The notes under the pieces were generated by a model. It did not search any database, had not been told where the DNA came from, and worked only from the letters and a program-made list of their open reading frames with translations. A stretch of DNA of 64,000 nt from contig OZ243123.1 of assembly GCA_965212505.1 (NCBI GenBank), forward strand, positions 372,001 through 436,000. Reading direction: 5' to 3'. Position numbers and translations under genes: made by a program. Below are positions 9,169-17,491 of this stretch, in pieces. Numbering within the stretch: the stretch's first letter is position 1; each line of letters opens with the position of its first letter. This DNA is from JAHEKO01 sp965212505 (GTDB lineage Bacteria; Acidobacteriota; Thermoanaerobaculia; Multivoradales; JAHEKO01).

Positions 9169-9775
9169 GGCTGCCTCCGATCGCGTCGAGCACGGAGGTG
9201 CGCAGCGCCTTGCGCGCTCCGTGCAGTCTCGACATGACCGTCCCCTTGGGAATGCCGAGGACGGTCGAGATTTCCGCGTAGCTCAAATCTTGGTAGTCGC
9301 GCAGGACGAGGATCTCGCGCTGTTTCTCTGGGAGCTTCTGCACCGCGTTCCAGATGCGTGCTTGGAGCTGCCGACGCTGTGCCGCGCTCTCCGGACTGGC
9401 TTCGCTGGGCATCGCCGGCTCACGCACGCCCTCCAGGTCGTCGAGCGAGTCGGCCCGGCGAACTCGCTGGCGTCGCGTGAGGTCGAACGCCCGGTTGCGC
9501 ACGATCCGGAAGAGCCAGGGCTGAACCGGGCGGTGCGCTTCGAATCGGTCGAGCGTGGTGAAGAACTTGAGCAGCGAGTCCTGCGCCACGTCGAGTGCGT
9601 CCTCTCGGTTGCCCAGGAGCTGGTAGGCGAACAGGAAGGCCGGTCGACGGTAGCGTCGCGCCAGCTCCTCTCGAGCCTCCCGCTCTCCGCGCAAGGCACC
9701 CACCACCAGAGCGCCGTCTGGGACTGCTCCGCCTCCGTCGGTGGTCAATGCGCTGGTGGTCTCCACATTCCGCAT
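9161..9775 (-). CDS. ECF RNA polymerase sigma factor (RpoE type)
   Basis: A 204-residue group IV sigma factor. Region 2 is seen as YQLLGNREDALDVAQDSLLKFF and neighbouring residues (core binding and -10 contact), and region 4 as VLRDYQDLSYAEI followed by IPKGTVMSRLH, a helix-turn-helix for the -35 element. The start is the ATG at 9775. The partner anti-sigma gene overlaps the 3' end. No obvious autoregulatory GGAAC-type promoter was recognised in the 65-base divergent gap upstream, so its control is unclear. Confidence 0.93.
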   Translation of the reverse strand: MRNVETTSALTTDGGGAVPDGALVVGALRGEREAREELARRYRRPAFLFAYQLLGNREDALDVAQDSLLKFFTTLDRFEAHRPVQPWLFRIVRNRAFDLTRRQRVRRADSLDDLEGVREPAMPSEASPESAAQRRQLQARIWNAVQKLPEKQREILVLRDYQDLSYAEISTVLGIPKGTVMSRLHGARKALRTSVLDAIGGSHG

Positions 9776-9840
9776 ACGCAGCGGCCGGTCGATTCATTCG
9801 CCGCCTTCGCAAACTGTCGGTTGGTGCGACAATAGCGTCC

Positions 9841-10980
9841 ATGCGCATCTGGGGGGCGATGGTCTTTGTGGTCGGTGTGACGAGCGTCTTTGGAGGAGCT
9901 GACGCCGCTCGTGGCTCGACGTTCGAGTGGAGCGACTACTCCCTCGGGCAGTATGTCGCCAGTCGGGGCCGTCCACCCGGAACGGTGCTGAAACTGGACA
10001 ACAACGGAGAGATCCTGCTCGCGTGCCGCAACGGCTGTACCTTGCAGAGCCTCGAGGCCGTCGGCGTAACGGCGCTCGCCAGCCAGTTGGAGCTGTTGAG
10101 CGCCTGGTCGCTACTTGTCCGCGAGGGAGACGGCTTCCGCTCCGGAGTACCTATCCTCGACGGCGAGAATGCGACCTATCTGGACGAGCTGGCCATCCGT
10201 GTTTCCGAGCAGGTGGCGCAGGCGGCCGACGAGGAGCTTGCCGCGCTTCTGACCACCTTGAACGAGCAGGGGTGGCAGGGTCACGCCTGGTCGGTCGTCT
10301 TCTCGTACGTCCTCGACGGCATGGTCTGGCAGTTCCTCGATGAGCTGGACTACATCGACTCGCGCCTCGTTCTCGAGAACGGCGCGTCGTGGGGAGGTGA
10401 GATCTGGGCCTACAGCGGACCGGAACGTCCGACGACCGCATCGCGGGGTTTCCGGGGTGTGACGATCAAGGTGACCTCCGTCGAGTCGAATCAGAGCTTT
10501 GTCGCCTCGGCCCTCAGTGGTCCGCGCAGTCTCGCGGCGATGTTGGCGGTTGGCAACGGTGGCGGGCCCGAAGCTGCGGAGTTGGTCGCGCACTACCAGG
10601 AGCTGGGCGTCCTCGGGCCCGAGCGAGAGCTGATGGTTCCGGTGATCGACGAGCAGTCGCGCGACGAGATCTTTCGGCTCTGTGAGCAGCTAGCGGGTCG
10701 GGTCGTCGACGCGGTGCACACCCGACTCGACCGTTCCGCGCTGATGAACGACTTCGGCTTCACGTCGCCCTCCCAGGCGCTCATCGTCAGCTACCACAGC
10801 GTGATGCGGCGCCTGATGGATCTCCTGGTCGAGCGGGGGACGCTCTCGCTGCCCGCCGCGATCGCCGACTACGAAGGCTCCGAGCGTTCGGACCTCGGCA
10901 AGCTGATCCTGCTCGTCCGTCAGCCGACGCCGACGGCGCCGACGACCGAAGACACCACGCCGGAGAGGGACGAGGGGTGA
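9841..10980 (+). CDS. exported protein of unknown function
   Basis: A 379-residue protein not recognised as any family. The N-terminus is a signal peptide (hydrophobic WGAMVFVVGVTSVFGG, cleavage near ADAA), so it is probably periplasmic. There is one internal Cys pair (ACRNGC) near residue 60. The rest looks globular and mixed alpha/beta, with a Pro/Thr/Glu-rich tail. The ATG at 9841 is preferred over upstream in-frame codons because it gives the signal peptide. Its stop overlaps the GTG start of the FAD-dependent enzyme that follows, so the two products are probably made together. Confidence 0.75.
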   Translation: MRIWGAMVFVVGVTSVFGGADAARGSTFEWSDYSLGQYVASRGRPPGTVLKLDNNGEILLACRNGCTLQSLEAVGVTALASQLELLSAWSLLVREGDGFRSGVPILDGENATYLDELAIRVSEQVAQAADEELAALLTTLNEQGWQGHAWSVVFSYVLDGMVWQFLDELDYIDSRLVLENGASWGGEIWAYSGPERPTTASRGFRGVTIKVTSVESNQSFVASALSGPRSLAAMLAVGNGGGPEAAELVAHYQELGVLGPERELMVPVIDEQSRDEIFRLCEQLAGRVVDAVHTRLDRSALMNDFGFTSPSQALIVSYHSVMRRLMDLLVERGTLSLPAAIADYEGSERSDLGKLILLVRQPTPTAPTTEDTTPERDEG

Positions 10981-12278
10981 CGCCGAAGGTCACCATCCTC
11001 GGGTCCGGCATGGCGGGCCTCGGCGCCGCACACCGTTGCCACGAGCTCGGTCTCGAAGCGGTTGTCTACGAGAAGGAGGGGCGCGCAGGTGGGCACACGC
11101 GCTCGTTCGCCGCCCCGAGCGGTTTCGTCTTCGATGACGGTCCGCACATCTCCTTCACGCGCAACGAGCGTCTCCAGAAGCTCCTGGCCGAAGCGGTTGA
11201 CGACGAGTACGAGGTGATTCAGACGAGCGTCAACAACCACTGGCGCGGTCACTGGATCAAGCACCCGGCCCAGTGCAACCTGTACGGGCTCCCGGCCGAG
11301 CTCGTCGCCGACGTGCTGCGCGACTTCGTGGCCGCCAACGGCGCCGAGGAGCGGAGCGACTTCGACAACTACGAGCAGTGGCTGCGAGCGGCCTACGGCG
11401 ACACCTTCGCCGAGACCTTTCCGATGGAGTACGGGCGGAAGTACCACACCGTCGAGGCGAGCGGCATGAGCACCGACTGGCTCGGGCCTCGCCTCTACCG
11501 GCCGGAGCTCGCGGAGGTGCTCGAGGGAGCCCTCTCCGAGGTCACCCCCGACGTCCACTACGTAAGCCACTTCCGATACCCGACGCGTGGAGGGTTCGAG
11601 GCCTACCTGCGACCCTTCATCGAGCGGTCGAACGTCGCCCTCGGGCGGGAGGTTGTCGCGCTCGACCCGCGTGCGAAGAAGATCGGCTTTGCCGACGGCG
11701 AGACGGTCGACTACGAGCGCGTCGTTTCATCGATTCCACTTCCAGAGTTGGTGCCGATGATCGCCGGCGCGCCCGACGACGTTCTCGAAGCGGCGGCTCA
11801 GCTCGCGTGCACGACGTGCGTCGTCGTCAATCTCGGGATCGACCGAGCGGACGTCTCAGAGAACCAGTGGACCTACTTCTACGACCGCGACTTTACGGTC
11901 ACGCGGGCGAGCTTCCCGCACCTGCTCTCGCCCGAGACCGTACCCGAAGGCTGCGGTGCCATTCAGGCCGAGTGCTACTTCTCGAAGAAGTACCGTCCGC
12001 TCGCGCAGGCGCCCGACGAGCTGATCGATCCGGTGATCGACGACTTCCGGCGCTGTGGACTCATTCAGCCCGAGGACCGGGTGCTCTTCCGCGAGGCGCG
12101 CCTGATTCCGTACGCCAACGTCATCTTCGATCTCGACCGCGCCGCGGCCGTCGAGACCGTGCACGGCTATCTCGACGATCTCGGGATTCAGTACGCCGGC
12201 CGGTACGGCCTCTGGGGCTACCAGTGGACCGACGAGGCGTTTGTGAGCGGCGAAGAGGCGGTCGAGCCCAGAGGGTAG
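10977..12278 (+). CDS. FAD-dependent oxidoreductase, amine oxidase/UDP-galactopyranose mutase-like
   Basis: A 433-residue flavoprotein. The N-terminal dinucleotide-binding motif ILGSGMAGLGAAHRCHELG is followed by VYEKEGRAGGH, and the C-terminal YGLWGYQWTDEAF is the usual FAD-binding end of the protoporphyrinogen oxidase/amine oxidase superfamily. An RYPTRGGFEAYL segment in the middle recalls the substrate-domain start in UDP-galactopyranose mutase-like proteins. The reaction cannot be assigned. Start is a GTG at 10977 overlapping the stop of the upstream exported-protein gene. No export signal, so it is cytosolic. A beta-lactamase-like gene follows after about 11 bases. Confidence 0.82.
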   Translation: MTPKVTILGSGMAGLGAAHRCHELGLEAVVYEKEGRAGGHTRSFAAPSGFVFDDGPHISFTRNERLQKLLAEAVDDEYEVIQTSVNNHWRGHWIKHPAQCNLYGLPAELVADVLRDFVAANGAEERSDFDNYEQWLRAAYGDTFAETFPMEYGRKYHTVEASGMSTDWLGPRLYRPELAEVLEGALSEVTPDVHYVSHFRYPTRGGFEAYLRPFIERSNVALGREVVALDPRAKKIGFADGETVDYERVVSSIPLPELVPMIAGAPDDVLEAAAQLACTTCVVVNLGIDRADVSENQWTYFYDRDFTVTRASFPHLLSPETVPEGCGAIQAECYFSKKYRPLAQAPDELIDPVIDDFRRCGLIQPEDRVLFREARLIPYANVIFDLDRAAAVETVHGYLDDLGIQYAGRYGLWGYQWTDEAFVSGEEAVEPRG

Positions 12279-12289
12279 GCGAGGGTGAC

Positions 12290-13762
12290 ATGAGCCGTTC
12301 GATTGCCACTCTCTGCCTCTTCACGCTCCTCTCCGCGCGCGCCGCGATGGGCGTAACGGCTTTCGACTACTGCCTCGACAATCCGGAGCAGTGCTCGCTG
12401 TCGATCGTGCACGTGACGGAGGGCTGGGAGCGTCACCAGAACGCCGACCGACTCCACGTCACCGCTTCGACATTCAAGGTTTTCGCCCTGGTCGTCTACG
12501 GCCACGCCGTGGTCGACGGCAAGATCGATCCGGACCGAGAGGTGCCGGTGGAGGAGTGGGCGCGGTTCTGGATCGGGCGAGACGGAGGTGCGCTGGAGGC
12601 GGCTTGGACCCGGCTGGGGCAGCCGGATTCGGTGACGGTTGAGCAGATGATGGGGGCGATGATCCGCGAAAGCGACAACGCGGCACCCGACTGGTTGCTC
12701 AACGAGCTCGGCGTGCGCTACTTCCGGCGCACGCTCGACTGTTGCGTCGAGGGCTATCACGACGTACCCGGGAGCATCTCGGCGACCTTCCTCAGCTGGG
12801 CCGGTCATCCGGACGAGCCCGGCATCGGCCCCCGAGTCCTCGCGAGCTACAGCGGCCAAGACTCCTTGGGCTACGTGAAGGAGGTCGGCGAGATTTTCAA
12901 GCGTCTCGGGGAACCCGACTTCGTTGCCGCGGCGCGAACCAACGCCTGCGCGGCTCCGCCCTGGGACCCTCCCCTCACCAGCTGTACCCCCGAGCTCGGC
13001 GAGTTCACGGAAGAGGGGATCCGTCAGCTTCTCGGTGAGTACTTTCTCCAGTCGACCGCACGGACCTATGCTCGACTTCTGCTCGGGATCCTCGACGGCT
13101 CTCTGCTGCCCGGTCCGGTTCAGGAGGTGGTGACCCGGGTGCTCGAATGGGGCCTCGAGGAGCCCGGCGCCACCAGTGTGGTGACTCGGCTCGGTCAGAA
13201 GGGCGGCAGTCTCGAGCCTCAGAATGTCTGCAACTGGGTCGCGTTTGCGGAATTGGTGAACGGTGGTGACCAGGCGGTCGTTTCGCTGTTCATGAGTGAC
13301 GTTCCGCTCAACATGCCGTGCGGACCGCTGCGGATGGAAGAGCTGCTGGAGGCCACGCTCGAAGATGCCGACTTTCGGGCCGAGGTGCAGGCGCGTCTTC
13401 CCGAAGAGGCGCCTCGACCGGAACTGATCGCCCGCTTCGAGAAGCTCAAGAGGAAGCAGAAGGAGGGTGGCGACAAGCTCACCGTTCGGCTCCGCGTCTC
13501 GAACATCGGGCCTGTTGATGCCGAGGGCCCGTTCGAGGTCTCGCTGGTGCGCTCTGGAGATCGTCGGATCCAACGGCGGGACGAGGTGCTCGAGACGTTC
13601 GTGATTCCCTCCCTGAGCTCGGGCCGGAGTACGAAGCTCCGATTCAAGCGCGGCTCCCTGATGGAGCTCGAGGGCGACTACCTCTTCGTGCGTGTCGATC
13701 GTCTCGACGAGGTAGCCGAGGGGGACGAAGACAACGATCGTCCCTGGCAGCTGATTCCGTAA
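12290..13762 (+). CDS. exported class A beta-lactamase-like serine hydrolase with C-terminal CARDB-like domain
   Basis: A 490-residue exported protein. After a signal peptide, a serine-hydrolase domain of the beta-lactamase/transpeptidase-like superfamily carries the SxxK motif (STFK) near residue 60, SDN near 127 and a KGG triad motif near 304, in the order of class A enzymes. It is far longer than a true class A beta-lactamase (about 290). The last 90 residues form a beta-rich domain (TVRLRVSNIGPVDAEGPF) that resembles CARDB adhesion modules. It may therefore be a cell-wall or peptide hydrolase rather than a resistance enzyme. The ATG at 12290 is preceded by GAGGGTG. Confidence 0.8.
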   Translation: MSRSIATLCLFTLLSARAAMGVTAFDYCLDNPEQCSLSIVHVTEGWERHQNADRLHVTASTFKVFALVVYGHAVVDGKIDPDREVPVEEWARFWIGRDGGALEAAWTRLGQPDSVTVEQMMGAMIRESDNAAPDWLLNELGVRYFRRTLDCCVEGYHDVPGSISATFLSWAGHPDEPGIGPRVLASYSGQDSLGYVKEVGEIFKRLGEPDFVAAARTNACAAPPWDPPLTSCTPELGEFTEEGIRQLLGEYFLQSTARTYARLLLGILDGSLLPGPVQEVVTRVLEWGLEEPGATSVVTRLGQKGGSLEPQNVCNWVAFAELVNGGDQAVVSLFMSDVPLNMPCGPLRMEELLEATLEDADFRAEVQARLPEEAPRPELIARFEKLKRKQKEGGDKLTVRLRVSNIGPVDAEGPFEVSLVRSGDRRIQRRDEVLETFVIPSLSSGRSTKLRFKRGSLMELEGDYLFVRVDRLDEVAEGDEDNDRPWQLIP

Positions 13763-13791
13763 AGCATCGAAGCGGCGAGACTGGTTTGCGT

Positions 13792-13814
13792 TCGACCCGA
13801 CACTAACGGGTCGA
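13792..13814 (+). promoter_or_regulatory. perfect inverted repeat abutting a start codon
   Basis: Eight-base arms TCGACCCG and CGGGTCGA flank the seven bases ACACTAA. The repeat ends one base before the ATG of the lipoprotein gene at 13816 and about 30 bases after the previous stop. It could be an RNA hairpin that covers the ribosome binding site, an operator, or a weak terminator. There is no T-run, which argues against an intrinsic terminator. Confidence 0.45.
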
Positions 13815-13815
13815 G

Positions 13816-14202
13816 ATGAACATTCCACAGCCGACACCAACCCGTACCCTCGCCCTCGTCTTGACCCTCCTAGCGCTGGTCGGTTGCCACGCCGAGACCC
13901 CGGTCAGCGTCGACGTCGACCTCGGCATCGAGTCGCTCCGCGTGACGACAGAGACCAGCGGCGAGATAGCGCTCGAGATTCGATACCGCCTCGAGATCCG
14001 CGGCCCGCACACGGACCTGGAGGAGCCGTTCGACGCCAACGAGTCGAAGCGCTTTGCACTCTTGCACGACGGGACCTACCGCCTCGAGCTCGGTGACGTG
14101 CCGCTCGGCTGTCGTGCTCTCCAGCCGGTCCAGGAGGTCGAACTCCACCAGTCGACCGAGCGGTGGGTGCGGTTCGCGGTCGAATGCCGCCGCGACGTCT
14201 AG
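13816..14202 (+). CDS. small predicted lipoprotein, unknown function
   Basis: A 128-residue protein with a lipoprotein signal: a hydrophobic stretch ending in LVGC, so the Cys at about residue 24 should be lipidated. The mature part is a short beta-rich domain with two further cysteines near the end (LGCRAL and VECRRD) that could pair. No family recognised. It lies between the beta-lactamase-like gene and the convergent cobalamin adenosyltransferase gene, whose ends are only 4 bases apart. There is no clear Shine-Dalgarno; the inverted repeat just before the ATG may matter for translation. Confidence 0.65.
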   Translation: MNIPQPTPTRTLALVLTLLALVGCHAETPVSVDVDLGIESLRVTTETSGEIALEIRYRLEIRGPHTDLEEPFDANESKRFALLHDGTYRLELGDVPLGCRALQPVQEVELHQSTERWVRFAVECRRDV

Positions 14203-14206
14203 ACGC

Positions 14207-14770
14207 TCAGGCCCGCGAGTCCCACAAGACGTCGGAGACGCCACGTTTCGCGTTCTCGGCGCGGGCCATCACGAAGAGCAGGTCGGACAGGCGATTCAGG
14301 TAGGGCAAGACCCACTCGCCGATGTCTTCCTCGACGATGAGCGCCACACACTCTCGCTCAGCGCGCCGGCAGATGGTTCTCGAGAGATGGAGCGCGGCCG
14401 CTCCCGGTGTCCCGCCGGGGAGGACGAAGTTCTCGAGCGGCGGCAGCTCCTCCGAGAGCTGATCGATCACCGACTCGAGCGCCACGACGTGCTTCTCTTC
14501 GATGCGGGGGACCGGAATCTTCTCTTTGTCCTCCTCGAGAATGCAGAGGTCGGAGCCGAGGTGGAAGAGCTCGTTCTGAATCGGGCCGAGCGCTTGGGCG
14601 AGCGGCTCGGCGAGGCCTCCACCGAGGGCGACGCCGATCGACGAGTTGAGTTCATCGACAGTGCCGTAGGCGGCGATCCGTTGGGAGTCTTTGGAGACGC
14701 GCTGGCCGCCTCCGAGACCTGTGTTTCCTTCGTCTCCGGTGCGGGTGTAGACCTTGGTGATGCGGGGCAT
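14207..14770 (-). CDS. cob(I)yrinic acid a,c-diamide adenosyltransferase, PduO type
   Basis: A 187-residue PduO-type ATP:cob(I)alamin adenosyltransferase, full length for the family. It starts with the ATP-binding TKVYTRTGDEGNTGL, then GTVDELNSSIG, and has the conserved FVLPGG and RTICRRAER motifs of the active site. It makes adenosylcobalamin from cob(I)alamin and ATP. No other cobalamin gene or B12-dependent enzyme is in the window and no cobalamin riboswitch was recognised upstream. It is divergent from the small membrane protein gene. Confidence 0.95.
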   Translation of the reverse strand: MPRITKVYTRTGDEGNTGLGGGQRVSKDSQRIAAYGTVDELNSSIGVALGGGLAEPLAQALGPIQNELFHLGSDLCILEEDKEKIPVPRIEEKHVVALESVIDQLSEELPPLENFVLPGGTPGAAALHLSRTICRRAERECVALIVEEDIGEWVLPYLNRLSDLLFVMARAENAKRGVSDVLWDSRA

Positions 14771-14846
14771 GAGTAGGGGTGTCTGTTGGAGGTGGACTGA
14801 AACTCGCCGGCGAAGGCTACGTAGTTGATCTCAGGAGGTAACGCCC

Positions 14847-15119
14847 GTGTTCGAGTTCATGGCTCTTGCGTCGATCATCTTCTTCGGACTGCTCATTCTC
14901 GCACTGTTTGCGGTGGTAGGCGTCATCTTGAAGGTGGTGTTCAAGGTGGTTCTGTTGCCGCTGACGCTTGTGTTCTGGCTGCTCAAGGGTGTGCTGCTCC
15001 TGGTCGGCATCGTACTCGCAATCGTGTTCGCGCCGATCGCGCTGGTGCTGTTTCTGGTCGCGCTACCGATTCTTTTGGTCGCGGGCCTGTTCACCGCGGG
15101 CTTCGCCATCGTGACCTAG
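14847..15119 (+). CDS. small hydrophobic membrane protein
   Basis: A 90-residue protein made almost entirely of Leu, Val, Ile, Ala and Phe, enough for three transmembrane helices. Charged residues are nearly absent. Start is a GTG at 14847 with a strong AGGAGG site 11 bases upstream, which makes the gene credible despite its low-complexity sequence. Function unknown. It stands alone, divergent from the adenosyltransferase gene and followed by a long non-coding block with an inverted repeat. Confidence 0.7.
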   Translation: MFEFMALASIIFFGLLILALFAVVGVILKVVFKVVLLPLTLVFWLLKGVLLLVGIVLAIVFAPIALVLFLVALPILLVAGLFTAGFAIVT

Positions 15120-15200
15120 CGGGTCCGGTCCTACTGCTGCGGGGCCTTCTGTGAGTTCGGGCCGCGGCGGGTAGGGTCTCCCGGGAAGGGCCCAGCAGGA

Positions 15201-15256
15201 ACGGCGGCCTTTTCTTGCCCTTTGGAGGGCAAGGCCGCTTCGAGTGCGCTCGCTTC
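15201..15256. repeat. inverted repeat, left arm
   Basis: Positions 15216-15253 match the reverse complement of 15453-15490 at 34 of 38 bases without a gap, including a perfect 14-base core (TGCCCTTTGGAGGG). The similarity continues leftwards through ACGGCGGC at 15201-15208. The two arms enclose about 195 bases. Confidence 0.8.
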
Positions 15257-15449
15257 GCGACGGCCAGCCGGTCAGATGGTGGAGAGATGTCGCTCGCACG
15301 TCGCTCCGAATCACTTCCCGCAGGACCTTACCCACCGCTACCGGTCTCTACGTCGGTACGGAAAGAGTCAGCTCGAGTGGCTGTCGAACGACCGTGTGGT
15401 CGCAGCCGGCGGCCGATTGTCCAACGGAGGGGGGAGGGGTGGAGGGTCC

Positions 15450-15505
15450 GGAGCGAGCGAACTCGAGGCGGCCCTACCCTCCAAAGGGCACCTGAGAGCC
15501 GCCGT
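15450..15505. repeat. inverted repeat, right arm, inside a G/C-tract palindrome
   Basis: This is the partner of the arm at 15201-15256. It is itself enclosed by a perfect 14-base G-run/C-run inverted repeat (15429-15442 with 15533-15546) and contains a GCCGCC/GGCGGC hairpin at 15498-15515. Its segment at 15457-15473 recurs with one mismatch at 42692-42708. Confidence 0.8.
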
Positions 15506-15665
15506 CCCCGGCGGCAACCATCCGCCCCCACCCCACCCCTCCCCCCGGCCCCCAAGAACCGGTGACCCGATTCTCGAAACAGGGAAAAGGGGAGAGGGGG
15601 GAAGGAAAGTGTTGGGCACCCGCCTCCGCCCACCGAAGACGAGTGCCCAGGGGGTAAGTCCGGTT

Positions 15666-17378
15666 CTATTGGACGGTCTCTCGGACGACCTCTTCGATGG
15701 TCGTCATGCCTTCGCGAATCTTCTGGAGACCGCTTGCGCGCAGGGTGATCATGCCGTTCTGAATCGCCATCTGGCGCAGTTCGAACGCCGATGCGCCCGA
15801 GAGGATCAGCTCGCGGATCTGCTCCTCGCAAGCCATCACCTCGAACAGCCCGACTCGGCCTTTGTAGCCGGTGCCGCTGCACGTGTCGCAACCGCGTCCA
15901 CGGAACGGTTGGATCTCGGACGTCTCGTCCTGCGTGAAGCCGACGTTGGTCAGCGCCTGGTCGGGTACCTTGTGCGGCTCCTTGCACTGGTGGCAGATTC
16001 GGCGCACCAGGCGCTGAGCCACAACCAGATGAACCGAGCTCGCCACCAAGAACGGCTCGATACCCATGTTCATCAGACGGTTGATCGACGACGGTGCGTC
16101 GTTGGTATGCAGCGTGGAGAAGACGAGATGGCCGGTCATCGCGGCCTTGATCGCCACCTCCGCCGTCTCGAAGTCTCGAATCTCACCGACCAGAACGATG
16201 TTCGGGTCCTGGCGGAGGAACGAGCGGAGCGAGGTCGCAAAGTTGAGACCGATCGACTCCTTCATCTGCACCTGGTTGATGCCGGGAAGGTTGAACTCGA
16301 CCGGATCCTCGGCCGTCATGATGTTCGTCTCGGGCGAGTTCACACGCTGCATCGCCGAGTAGAGTGTGTTCGTTTTTCCGGAACCCGTCGGTCCCGTCAC
16401 CAGGACCATGCCGTAGGGACGGAAGATCGCCTGCTCGAAGAATCGAAGCGACTCGACCTCGAAGCCGAGCTTCGTCATGTCGAGCATCAGGTTGTCTTTG
16501 TCGAGGAGCCGGAGCACGATCTTCTCGCCGAAGATTGTCGGCAACACCGAGACACGGAAGTCGATGTCGCGCACCTTGCCGCCGACCTTCGACTTGATCT
16601 TGATGCGGCCGTCCTGCGGTAGCCGCTTCTCGGCAATGTCGAGCCGTGCCATGATCTTGAGGCGACTGGTGATCGCCTCCTTGAGCTTGATCGGCGGCCG
16701 CATCATCTCGTAGAGGATGCCGTCGATCCGGTAGCGGATCCGGTATTCCTTTTCGTACGGTTCGATGTGGATATCGGAGGCGCCACGTTTAATGGCGTCG
16801 GTCAGGAAGATGTTGACCAGGCGGACAACCGGAGCCTCTTCGGACTGGGCCTCGAGCGCTGCGAGGTCCATCTCCTCTTCGTCTTCGAGCACCTCGAGGT
16901 CGCCCTCGTCGCCCTCGACGAGATCTTCCATCACCTTCTTGAGCTCGATCGAGTGGGTGCTGCCGTAGTACTTGTCGATCGCGTCGGTGAGCGCCGACTC
17001 CGAGGCCACCACCGGCTCGACGTTGTAGCCGGTCATGAACTTGATGTCGTCCATCGCGAACACGTTGGTGGGATCCACCATCGCGATGGTCAACTTTGCG
17101 CCCGCCTTGGAGACGGGCAGGATCGTGTACTTCCGGCAGACGTCGGGCGAGATGATCTTCAAGATCGTCTCGTCGACCTCGACGTCGCCGAGCGCGATAG
17201 CGGGTACGCCGTAGCGCTGCGAAAGGAACTCGACGAGTTCGTCGTCGTCGAGCATGCCCAGCTTGATGAGGTGAGTCCCGAGTCGGCCGCCGTCCCGTTT
17301 TTGGACAGCGAGGGCTTCATCCAGCTGTTTTTGGGTGATTTTTTCGGCTTGTACTAGCTGCTCGCCGATCCGACTCAC
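15666..17378 (-). CDS. pilB: type IV pilus assembly ATPase PilB (GspE/PilB family)
   Basis: A 570-residue secretion ATPase that powers pilus extension. An N-terminal MshEN/GspE-N domain (about 1-150) is followed by the ATPase core: Walker A GPTGSGKT near residue 330, the Asp-box region GASDIHIEP, Walker B with LVGEIRDFETAE, and the His-box STLHTNDA. A zinc-binding tetracysteine (CHQC near 462, CDTC near 496) is typical of PilB and GspE. The start is the GTG at 17378, with a GGAGAGGGG ribosome binding site just before it; upstream in-frame codons lie in non-coding sequence. No pilC, pilT or pilin gene is adjacent, so GspE of a type II system remains possible. Confidence 0.88.
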   Translation of the reverse strand: MSRIGEQLVQAEKITQKQLDEALAVQKRDGGRLGTHLIKLGMLDDDELVEFLSQRYGVPAIALGDVEVDETILKIISPDVCRKYTILPVSKAGAKLTIAMVDPTNVFAMDDIKFMTGYNVEPVVASESALTDAIDKYYGSTHSIELKKVMEDLVEGDEGDLEVLEDEEEMDLAALEAQSEEAPVVRLVNIFLTDAIKRGASDIHIEPYEKEYRIRYRIDGILYEMMRPPIKLKEAITSRLKIMARLDIAEKRLPQDGRIKIKSKVGGKVRDIDFRVSVLPTIFGEKIVLRLLDKDNLMLDMTKLGFEVESLRFFEQAIFRPYGMVLVTGPTGSGKTNTLYSAMQRVNSPETNIMTAEDPVEFNLPGINQVQMKESIGLNFATSLRSFLRQDPNIVLVGEIRDFETAEVAIKAAMTGHLVFSTLHTNDAPSSINRLMNMGIEPFLVASSVHLVVAQRLVRRICHQCKEPHKVPDQALTNVGFTQDETSEIQPFRGRGCDTCSGTGYKGRVGLFEVMACEEQIRELILSGASAFELRQMAIQNGMITLRASGLQKIREGMTTIEEVVRETVQ

Positions 17379-17491
17379 GACGCTCCCCTCTCCTAGCAAA
17401 TGACGTAAAACACTGGCGCGCCCTTCCCAAAGTGAGAGTGGGGTGCCAATCAGGACCCTAGCCGCGGGCCGCAAATCTGGCTGTGAAGTGG

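Larger units (their letters stand above)
15120..15665. other. 545-bp non-coding block with inverted-repeat element
   Basis: No credible gene is seen here. The block holds two repeat arms in opposite orientation (listed separately), a G-rich tract (15429-15442) exactly complementary to a C-rich tract (15533-15546), a small inner hairpin (15498-15515) and another purine-rich run at 15584-15606. Reading frames across it are fragments of shadows of the pilB gene. Confidence 0.7.

Noticed and set aside
12218..13840. 540-codon open frame on the minus strand
   Set aside because: It is antisense to the beta-lactamase-like gene, which has a signal peptide and ordered catalytic motifs. Long antisense frames are common in GC-rich DNA.
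15420..15610. Purine-rich repeated tracts as a CRISPR array
   Set aside because: Only two arms in inverted orientation and no regular spacers or cas genes.
15222..16622. 466-codon plus-strand frame
   Set aside because: Runs from the repeat block into the antisense of pilB; no recognisable domain.
17379..17491. TGGCACCCC upstream of pilB as a sigma-54 promoter
   Set aside because: The -24-like half is present on the minus strand, but there is no GC at the -12 position with the required spacing.
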